From DAINBT01 sp036732785 (lineage in GTDB: Bacteria > Planctomycetota > Phycisphaerae > Sedimentisphaerales > SM23-30): 10,368 nt of DNA. The notes below the pieces were generated by a model. It was not told where the DNA came from, searched no databases, and saw only the letters and a program-made list of their open reading frames with translations. Of this stretch, positions 1 to 5,402 are shown in pieces (within the stretch, counting starts at the first letter, position 1; every line of letters starts with the position of its first letter). The stretch lies in NCBI GenBank assembly GCA_964537505.1, contig CAZICK010000115.1:1-10368 (forward strand), in the 5' to 3' direction. Both the position numbers and the translations under genes were made by a program.

Positions 1-39
1 GGATACAGCAGTTCTTAGCCTCGTGTTCTGTACAGATTC

Positions 40-918
40 TTATGAGGAACCATAATTAAGTCCAGAGGCGGACTGGTTCGCAGCGTGGTCCTGGAACCGC
101 TGGAAAAATTTTTCGATGACGCGTTCACCTGATTGCGGGTGCATCGGATTCAGCGTCCCGGATTTGCGATTGGTTGTAAATATCCACACTTCCCATTGAC
201 CCTCGGATGGAGTCCAGTCGAGTTGTCTGTCTTTTACAAATACGGACAAGTCAATGCCGCCTGGCTCTATCATCTGATCTTTTATCCTGTAAGCATGGAC
301 TCCAATAATTTCCAGGGGAAGTTGTTTTGAAACAGACTCACCCGCTTTGACTCTTATCTTGTCAACAACTTTAATTTCACGGCCCTGTATTTCAGGATCA
401 GAATAGATGGTACGGCTTACCAGGCTCATTCCATTGGGCCAGTCGATAGTATAGCCGCTTAAGCCGATGCCCATATCGCGTTTGCCGCATTCCTCGGCAA
501 CGAACTTCCAAACCTCCCACCAGGGATCGGAAAATATTTCAGGTTCGACCGCATAGGTCGGCCAGCCAGTGGTATCTTCATGAGCATAGTTGACCTGCAT
601 GCCGGAGACGCCCTGACGATGTAGCTCCTCGATCTGCCACAACAGGCGATCTTTGTCCAGCGGATCACCTGTCCACCACCAGAACGGGACTTGGCCGTAA
701 CCTGGCGGCGGATTCTGGAAACCGGGCAATACATCAAGTTCTTGGCTGCGGAAGGGAAATCCTGGAGAATCTTTCGGTGGAGGTGGTATCTCCGATGGAT
801 CGGCCCAACGCAAACTATCGGCCCACGAATATGCCGTTAACAAGGAAAAGCAACTCCAAATTAGAATACATACCACACAGATCAACTGTGGCATATTATG
901 CGCCGCATTTTTTTTCAC
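40..918 (-). CDS. GH106-like (alpha-L-rhamnosidase family) glycoside hydrolase, truncated N-terminal part
   Basis: The reading frame encodes 292 residues from a GTG at 918-916, preceded by AAGGA about nine bases upstream. Residues 9-33 form a hydrophobic signal peptide with probable cleavage after SWA (31-33), so export to the periplasm or outside is expected. A Pro-rich linker follows. The segment FWWWTGDPLDKDRLLWQIEELHRQG (in pieces, 79-103) and the later Trp- and Gly-rich stretch to about 164 resemble the start of the (beta/alpha)8 domain of GH106-like enzymes, which cleave rhamnosides of plant or algal polysaccharides. Family members are usually around 1000 residues. Here the frame ends in GLNYGSS and a TAA, just where relatives, from memory, continue with an Asn/Asp/Glu-rich FF.DEL block. 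The catalytic region is therefore missing, and the gene is probably broken or inactive. The family call comes from remembered sequence; a related uncharacterised glycosidase is possible. Confidence 0.62.
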   Translation of the reverse strand: MKKNAAHNMPQLICVVCILIWSCFSLLTAYSWADSLRWADPSEIPPPPKDSPGFPFRSQELDVLPGFQNPPPGYGQVPFWWWTGDPLDKDRLLWQIEELHRQGVSGMQVNYAHEDTTGWPTYAVEPEIFSDPWWEVWKFVAEECGKRDMGIGLSGYTIDWPNGMSLVSRTIYSDPEIQGREIKVVDKIRVKAGESVSKQLPLEIIGVHAYRIKDQMIEPGGIDLSVFVKDRQLDWTPSEGQWEVWIFTTNRKSGTLNPMHPQSGERVIEKFFQRFQDHAANQSASGLNYGSS

Positions 919-965
919 AACAAATATCCTTAGCTTTTTAACCTAACTCCCTTAAATATAACGAC

Positions 966-989
966 TTAAACGCTTTTTGGTCCGTTTAA
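966..989. promoter_or_regulatory. Operator-like inverted repeat upstream of the glycosidase gene
   Basis: TTAAACG (966-972) and CGTTTAA (983-989) are perfect 7-bp arms with a 10-base spacer, lying 48-71 bases upstream of the minus-strand GTG start. The size and place suit a dimeric regulator of the glycosidase gene, for example a sugar-responsive repressor. The regulator is unknown and the function is inferred from symmetry alone. Confidence 0.35.
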
Positions 990-1167
990 TCTATGACAGA
1001 TCACCCTTCTCCCACCGGCTTAATCCCTCGAATTCCACACCCCAAGGCCATTCGACCTTGGTTTCCCCCATCCTAACCAATCCACCCCCCTGTCAACCAA
1101 ATCCACGATCCCCCCACCGTCCAACCACCCCACCACACCCCACTTTTTTGGGCCATACCATTTTTTG

Positions 1168-1195
1168 TTGACAGGAATCTGTTTTCTGGTAATCT
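1168..1195 (+). promoter_or_regulatory. Candidate sigma70 promoter for the TPR gene
   Basis: A perfect -35 TTGACA (1168-1173) is followed after 16 bases by TAATCT (1190-1195), which is preceded by TGG (1187-1189), an extended -10. The octamer AATCTGTT occurs twice in direct orientation, at 1176-1183 and 1191-1198, 15 bases apart, inside and just after the promoter. The leader to the ATG at 1286 would be about 80 bases and contains a small palindrome (TTGGT-aa-ACCAA, 1246-1257). Confidence 0.5.
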
Positions 1196-1285
1196 GTTAT
1201 GTCCCGAACAGTGGTGGCTCCGATAGCGGCGACCCTGTAGAAACTTTGGTAAACCAAGAAATTACAATAGGTTACGACGAAAATT

Positions 1286-2755
1286 ATGCAACAAAATGGC
1301 ACAAATTCCGATTTACCCGAACCGGACAATACTGATGAACAGAACTACCCAGAAGAACTCAAAGCCAGGGCACGCGAGTTTTTTAAAAAGGCTTCAGATG
1401 TAGCTTACACGCTCAACTACGACTATGCGATAGAATTGTACCTGGACGGCCTGTCATTTTGGCCCAATACTATCGAGGAAGGCCATAAGCCTTTGCGAGA
1501 TATAGCGATGCGCCGCCAGGTGGCCGGAGGCAAGAAATCCAGCTTTAGTGACAACTCGAAATACAAGAAAACCTCGGGAAAAGTCCCCAGGGACGCCATG
1601 CTCAAAGCTGAATATCTACTGAGCAAGGATCCGAGCAATCAGGCCCACATGATGGATATGATCAAAGCGGCGATCAAGTGCGACTACAAACAAGTCATCA
1701 TCTGGATGGCCGATATCTTATTCGATTCCGCACTGCATCAGGACAAACCCTCGGCCAGCACTTATGTTTTTCTCCGTGACAGTTACGTCAAAGCCGAGGT
1801 TTACACCAGAGCATTGCACGCCTGTCAATTGGCGATTAAGCTCAAGCCCAAAGACCCAGCCTTACAGGACGCCATGCGTGACCTTTCCGCCCAATCGACA
1901 ATGCAACAGGGCCGATATGACGACGAGGGTGACTTCCGCGACAGCATAAAAGATCGCGAAAAACAGGAAAAATTACAGTCACAGGACCAGGTGGTCCGTA
2001 CGGAAGATGTGGTGAGAGACGCCATCACTCAGGCACGAAAAGAGTATGAAGCCGAACCGAGCGTACCAGGCAAAATCAGCAAATTGGTAACAGCCCTGTG
2101 CGATACGGACAACGAGGAAAAAGAAAAAGAGGCCATCGCCATCCTCGAAAAGGCACACGCACAGCTCGGACAATTCCACTATAAACAGCGTAGCGGTGAA
2201 ATCCGAATCAAACTACTTACCCGCACAGTCCGCAAATTACAGCAGCAACTCCAGAAGGACCCGAGCAATAAAGAATTGGCCGCCAAATTGACCGAAGTCA
2301 CCCAAAAACTTTTGCAGACGGAGTTGGCTCACTACAAGCAGTGCGTCGAGAACTTCCCGACGGACATGCGTCTGAAATACGAATACGGCAAACAATTGGT
2401 CCGGACCAAAAAATACGACGAGGCGATTCCACTCTTTCAGGAGGCCCGTGGCGATCCACGCCACCGGATAGCCGCATTGAACTACATCGGCAGATGCTTT
2501 TTCCATAAACAGTGGTACACCGACGCAGTGGAAACATTCGAGCAGGCCCTGGAACTGGTCGAAAACAAGGAAAGCGATATCGCCAAAGAACTACTTTACA
2601 ACCTCGGGCGCAGCCACGAGGAAAACAACAGTGTCGAAGACGCACTGAACTATTACCGCAGAGTAGCTCAGGTCGATTTCAACTACCGCGATGCCAAAGA
2701 CCGTGTTGATGCCCTGCGTCAACAGCAATCTCCACAGAAAAAATCGGAGGACTGA
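1286..2755 (+). CDS. Cytoplasmic tetratricopeptide-repeat protein
   Basis: The 489-residue product has no signal peptide and no membrane segment. Helical repeat signatures with the small/aromatic spacing of TPRs are visible around residues 27-60, 158-190, 360-393, 397-425 (alignable to W-x-DA-x-x-x-F-x-x-AL) and 434-467. Residues 210-240 and 275-350 are highly charged and rich in Glu, Lys and Gln, which suggests helices or a coiled coil linking N- and C-terminal TPR blocks. TPR proteins are scaffolds for protein-protein contacts; the partner here is unknown. An in-frame TAG at 1268-1270 leaves the ATG at 1286 as the first possible start, although its ribosome binding site is weak. The gene lies ahead of rpsT and dprA on the same strand with 94 bases to rpsT. 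The coding strand is clearly C- and A-rich. I recognise the fold class but not a named family. Confidence 0.85.
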   Translation: MQQNGTNSDLPEPDNTDEQNYPEELKARAREFFKKASDVAYTLNYDYAIELYLDGLSFWPNTIEEGHKPLRDIAMRRQVAGGKKSSFSDNSKYKKTSGKVPRDAMLKAEYLLSKDPSNQAHMMDMIKAAIKCDYKQVIIWMADILFDSALHQDKPSASTYVFLRDSYVKAEVYTRALHACQLAIKLKPKDPALQDAMRDLSAQSTMQQGRYDDEGDFRDSIKDREKQEKLQSQDQVVRTEDVVRDAITQARKEYEAEPSVPGKISKLVTALCDTDNEEKEKEAIAILEKAHAQLGQFHYKQRSGEIRIKLLTRTVRKLQQQLQKDPSNKELAAKLTEVTQKLLQTELAHYKQCVENFPTDMRLKYEYGKQLVRTKKYDEAIPLFQEARGDPRHRIAALNYIGRCFFHKQWYTDAVETFEQALELVENKESDIAKELLYNLGRSHEENNSVEDALNYYRRVAQVDFNYRDAKDRVDALRQQQSPQKKSED

Positions 2756-2772
2756 AAAATCGGACAAAATAG

Positions 2773-2831
2773 TGGCGCCAGCGCCAATAGTAACAAAATC
2801 ACTTAAAAGTGAACAATATTTAACCTGTTAA
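2773..2831 (+). promoter_or_regulatory. Three consecutive short palindromes in the rpsT leader region
   Basis: Three perfect inverted repeats, each with a two-base centre, follow one another ahead of rpsT: TGGCGC-ca-GCGCCA (2773-2786), TCACTT-aa-AAGTGA (2799-2812) and TTAAC-ct-GTTAA (2820-2831). None is followed by a T-run, so they do not look like classical terminators. They may be operators, or RNA hairpins in the leader. Translational control of rpsT is known in E. coli, but nothing here matches that mechanism specifically. Confidence 0.35.
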
Positions 2832-2849
2832 GCAATAAAGGAGTTTCAA

Positions 2850-3128
2850 GTGGCACATTCGCTATCAGCGAAAAAAAGAATCAGACAAAACGAAAAACGA
2901 CGGATGAGAAACCGTGCTCGCAACAGCGCCGTCAAAACCCAGATCAAAAAATATCTCCATGTAGCCAAACAAACCAAAGACCCGGAGAATATAGAAGTTG
3001 AGCTGCGCCTGACGCAAAAACGAATCGATCAGTTGGCCGCCAAAGGCGTCATCCACAAAAACACGGCATCGCGCAAGAAATCACAGCTCGCCAGGCAGCT
3101 AAACGCCATCAAGGAAAAGGCGAAGTAA
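2850..3128 (+). CDS. rpsT: 30S ribosomal protein S20
   Basis: The 92-residue product is strongly basic and of normal S20 length. The N-terminus MAHSLSAKKRIRQNEKRRMR, then RNRARNSAVKTQIKK, and the C-terminal IHKNTASRKKSQLARQLN are hallmark S20 segments. S20 binds 16S rRNA early in assembly of the 30S subunit. The start is GTG at 2850, placed by the S20 N-terminus and by a strong AAAGGAG (2837-2843) six bases upstream; S20 genes often use a weak start codon, which in E. coli takes part in autoregulation. Neighbours are a TPR gene upstream and dprA 169 bases downstream. No anomalies are seen in the protein. Confidence 0.97.
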   Translation: MAHSLSAKKRIRQNEKRRMRNRARNSAVKTQIKKYLHVAKQTKDPENIEVELRLTQKRIDQLAAKGVIHKNTASRKKSQLARQLNAIKEKAK

Positions 3129-3154
3129 TACCCAATTGAGTACGTTTTGACAGG

Positions 3155-3190
3155 ACCGAAACCAGAACGGTTTAGACCGGCGAGATTTTT
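3155..3190 (+). terminator. Possible weak terminator or attenuator between rpsT and dprA
   Basis: AAACC (3159-3163) and GGTTT (3169-3173) form a 5-bp stem with a 5-base loop. CGGT (3168-3171) can instead pair with ACCG (3176-3179), so the two hairpins exclude one another. Five T's follow at 3186-3190. The stems are short, so read-through into dprA is likely. Confidence 0.3.
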
Positions 3191-3297
3191 ACCTATATCG
3201 TCGCCATCATGATCGACCCTGGCCGCGGTCGCATCGCAACAGTAATGCCGGCGATCCTGCTGTCCCTGCACCGGAAAATCTCGAAGCGGAACATAAA

Positions 3298-4461
3298 ATG
3301 CCCAACGAGAAACACGACCGCGAACATATCGCCAAATGGCTTCGATTGCATCTGACCGACCAGGTTGGCCCGATAACGTTTGCCAAGTTGTTGAACCACT
3401 TTAACAACGACATCGATCAGGCCCTGGCCGCCGGCATCGATCAGCTTACCTCGATAGGCATCAAACCTAAAAACGCTCAGCGTATTGTCGCCAGCCGCGA
3501 CAAAATTGATATCGACGCCCAGTTGGATATGGCTGAGAAGCTCGGCATAAAAATCCTGACCTTACAGTCTGACGACTATCCACTCCTGTTGCGGAAGATA
3601 TACGATCCTCCTCCTGTTTTGTACGTAAAGGGCCAATTGACTTCCGCCGACAACTTAGCCGTAGCGATGGTTGGCTCGCGTAGTTGCGGTCAGTACGGAC
3701 ACGAGCAGGCATCGCGTCTGAGCCACTTGTTGGCTGCAGCCGGATTTACCATTGTCTCGGGCCTAGCTCGCGGAATCGATTCGGCCGCCCATCGCGGCGC
3801 CTTAGCTGCTCAAGGCCGGACTATTGCCGTACAGGGTTGCGGACTTTCGCAGACTTATCCACCGGAAAACGCCGATCTCGCCGAGCGTATTATCTACAAC
3901 GGCGCCGTCATCAGTGAGTTACCGCTTGGTTTTGAGCCGTTGCCTGGTACTTTTCCTTCACGCAATCGCATCATTTCAGGATTATCTTTAGCTTCCATTA
4001 TTGTCGAAGCTCGCCCAAATAGCGGCGCACTGATCACCGCACGCCTTGCAATGGAGCAAAACCGCGAGGTCATGGCCGTACCCGGCCGAGTGGACGCACC
4101 TGGCAGTTTTGGCCCCCACAAACTCATCAAAGACGGAGCCGTCCTCGTTCGGGGAATTGACGATATCCTCGAGGCACTCGGTCAGATTGGACAGACTCTC
4201 ACTGACCATGCCGCCGACGCTGCCGAAAAAGCCCAACAAACCGTCGAGCCGACCCTTTTTGACATTGACCAGTTACACCTTACCAAAACCGAATCTGCCA
4301 TTTTCGAGCACTTCAACCACCAGCCAATCCACACAGAACATCTCATTTCCGCCAGCCGCCTGACCCCTGCCCAAATCTACGCCACCTTAACATCATTACA
4401 ACTAAAAGGTCTGGTAAAACAGTTACCCGGCGGTTATTACCAAAAACGCTCAAAAACGTAA
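3298..4461 (+). CDS. dprA: DNA-processing protein DprA (DNA-protecting, RecA loader)
   Basis: The 387-residue product has the usual three-part DprA layout. An N-terminal helical (SAM/HhH-like) region spans about 1-75, the Rossmann-type DNA-binding core about 85-295, and a winged-helix domain about 325-385. Core signatures are VGSR (125-128), SGLARGID (154-161), FPSRNRIISGLS (219-230), SGALITA (242-248) and VPG (261-263). DprA binds incoming single-stranded DNA in the cytoplasm and loads RecA during natural transformation; it is also widespread in bacteria not known to be competent. The ATG at 3298 is the first start in an open frame that has no upstream ATG, GTG or TTG close by; the ribosome binding site is weak. 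The next gene is not topA, a common dprA neighbour in bacteria, and base composition changes sharply just after this gene. Confidence 0.96.
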   Translation: MPNEKHDREHIAKWLRLHLTDQVGPITFAKLLNHFNNDIDQALAAGIDQLTSIGIKPKNAQRIVASRDKIDIDAQLDMAEKLGIKILTLQSDDYPLLLRKIYDPPPVLYVKGQLTSADNLAVAMVGSRSCGQYGHEQASRLSHLLAAAGFTIVSGLARGIDSAAHRGALAAQGRTIAVQGCGLSQTYPPENADLAERIIYNGAVISELPLGFEPLPGTFPSRNRIISGLSLASIIVEARPNSGALITARLAMEQNREVMAVPGRVDAPGSFGPHKLIKDGAVLVRGIDDILEALGQIGQTLTDHAADAAEKAQQTVEPTLFDIDQLHLTKTESAIFEHFNHQPIHTEHLISASRLTPAQIYATLTSLQLKGLVKQLPGGYYQKRSKT

Positions 4462-4699
4462 GGTTATTGACGCCACGTCGTGCGAAGAAATTATGTTTAT
4501 TGAGCGTATAACCGGAACGTATAGGAAAGTCAAACTACGGTAACTATCTGTGCTATATATAGATATGTATCAGGCGATGCGACGGGCGGAAGTTTTTCAA
4601 AAAAATCTTTTTTAACTATTGACATAGGAGGTGTATAGGACTATTATTATCCTATATAGATTATTGTTGTTTTTTAGCTGGTAAGTGGAATAAGATCGG
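4462..4699. other. AT-rich spacer at a strand-composition switch
   Basis: This 238-base spacer carries no gene and no clear dprA terminator. It contains a direct repeat CGTATA (4505-4510, 4518-4523), the palindrome CTATATATAG (4553-4562), an A/T-tract block (4593-4613) and the promoter/operator of the Rrf2 operon. ATAGGA-type half-sites occur at 4521-4526, 4624-4629, 4635-4640 and inverted at 4650-4655. No DnaA box (TTATCCACA type) is visible. Confidence 0.7.
4619..4656 (+). promoter_or_regulatory. Promoter and overlapping operator of the Rrf2 operon
   Basis: The -35 TTGACA (4619-4624) and -10 TATTAT (4642-4647) are separated by exactly 17 bases, and an A/T-tract (4599-4613) upstream resembles an UP element. 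A perfect inverted repeat, TATAGGA (4634-4640) and TCCTATA (4650-4656) with a 9-base spacer, covers the end of the spacer and the whole -10. A bound dimer there should block RNA polymerase. Rrf2 proteins bind dyads of this scale and often repress their own operon, so autoregulation by the gene at 4700 is the simplest reading. Confidence 0.7.
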
Positions 4700-5098
4700 A
4701 TGGATGTTCTTCGTAAGAATACGGATTACGCATTGCGAATAATGGGGAATCTGGCAGGCAACTATGGGCGCGGGACGATTTCGGTCCGGATGTTAGCCAA
4801 GGAAGAAGATGTGTCGTATCAGTTTGCCTGCAAGATAGTGCAAAAGCTACAGGGCGCCGGTTTGGTGGAAAGTGCGATGGGACCAACCGGTGGGTATCGA
4901 TTATCTCGGGAGCCAAGGCAGATAACTATGCTGGATGTGATCAGAGCGATGCAGGGCGATATAGCAATCAATCGGTGTACTAAAGGTAGTGATAATTGTC
5001 CACGACAATCGAAATGTGGAGTAAGTGGCAAATTGTGTCAGTTGCAGGGGCGTGTGGAAGATTTTTTGGCGGATGTAAAATTGCAGGATTTGTTATAG
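4700..5098 (+). CDS. Rrf2-family transcriptional regulator with Fe-S cysteines
   Basis: The 132-residue product matches Rrf2 winged-helix regulators in length and order. The N-terminal helix with DYALRIM (9-15) is followed by the helix-turn-helix (about 26-51), the wing GPTGGYRLSR (61-70) and a dimerisation helix (about 76-90). Cysteines C93, C100 and C106 occupy the region that binds [2Fe-2S] or [4Fe-4S] clusters in IscR, NsrR and RsrR; C113 is an extra. The protein is therefore expected to sense Fe-S status, nitric oxide or redox state. Unlike iscR, it is not next to iscS or iscU. It heads an operon with two Cys-rich proteins, 27 bases from the next gene. The ATG at 4700 is the only start that includes the conserved N-terminus; its Shine-Dalgarno (GTGGA, 4685-4689) is weak. 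The exact signal cannot be told from sequence. Confidence 0.92.
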   Translation: MDVLRKNTDYALRIMGNLAGNYGRGTISVRMLAKEEDVSYQFACKIVQKLQGAGLVESAMGPTGGYRLSREPRQITMLDVIRAMQGDIAINRCTKGSDNCPRQSKCGVSGKLCQLQGRVEDFLADVKLQDLL

Positions 5099-5125
5099 CG
5101 TCTTTTATCGCAAAGCAGGTGTTTT

Positions 5126-5395
5126 ATGTTCAGATGCCCCGGACAGGATCAGCGATATTGGAAACCTGGTGATATTTTTGAAGTTGAGTGCAGGGATTTT
5201 GGCTGTGCTGTAGAATTTTTCAAGGATGAGCCAAGACTGCGATGTCGCGGATGCGGGCAGATGGTAACCAATCCGAAAATTGATTCAGGCTGTGCGAAAT
5301 GGTATCAATATGCCGAGCAATGCCTGGGTGGTCCTGTCGAGCGAACAAACGATAGCATACGAGAAGGGGTTGCCGACAAAAAGAAAGCGAGGTAA
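5126..5395 (+). CDS. Small Cys-rich zinc-ribbon-like protein, function unknown
   Basis: The 89-residue product has seven cysteines: C4, C22, C27, C40, C43, C56 and C67. The N-terminus CPGQDQRYWKPGDIFEVEC is a motif I have seen on small proteins and domain N-termini in anaerobic bacteria. C40-x2-C43 with C22 and C27 would make a zinc- or iron-binding knuckle, and GCAKW...AEQC (55-67) may add a second site. Compared with the remembered form (VECPxCG), the second cysteine seems shifted (C22-RDFG-C27) and a Cys after GCAKW is Tyr. The last 20 residues are charged and probably disordered. AGG at 5117-5119 is a fitting ribosome binding site. It sits between the Rrf2 gene and the ferredoxin gene (7-base gap), so co-regulation in a redox role is likely. 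No biochemical function is known to me. Confidence 0.82.
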   Translation: MFRCPGQDQRYWKPGDIFEVECRDFGCAVEFFKDEPRLRCRGCGQMVTNPKIDSGCAKWYQYAEQCLGGPVERTNDSIREGVADKKKAR

Positions 5396-5402
5396 GAAAG
5401 AC

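Larger units (their letters stand above)
919..1285. other. 367-base intergenic stretch between divergent genes
   Basis: No convincing gene is present. The stretch separates the minus-strand glycosidase start from the plus-strand TPR gene. From left to right it holds a 7-bp dyad at 966-989, a 6-bp stem (CCAAGG at 1042-1047, CCTTGG at 1056-1061), a tract at 1062-1149 with 47 C and only 3 G by my hand count, a 9-bp inverted repeat (CCTGTCAAC at 1089-1097 and GTTGACAGG at 1167-1175), and the TPR promoter candidate. A weak Shine-Dalgarno at best precedes 1286. Confidence 0.8.

Noticed and set aside
977..1329. Short open frames on both strands in the C-rich intergenic region
   Set aside because: They are Pro/Thr/Ser or Gly-rich products of low-complexity DNA with no family resemblance or start signals.
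2298..2645. 115-codon antisense frame over the TPR gene
   Set aside because: It is Arg/Cys-rich shadow translation of a clear TPR coding region.
3209..3355. Small open frame starting at ATG 3209 between rpsT and dprA
   Set aside because: It has no Shine-Dalgarno, runs into dprA in another frame and resembles nothing known to me.
3855..3863. TTATCCACC, one mismatch from a DnaA box, as support for an origin
   Set aside because: It lies inside conserved dprA coding sequence and is single; an origin needs a cluster.
5280..5402. Longer upstream start for the ferredoxin-type protein
   Set aside because: It would overlap the preceding gene by over 100 bases, lacks a ribosome binding site, and adds 41 residues before a typical ferredoxin N-terminus that has GAGG ahead of its own ATG.
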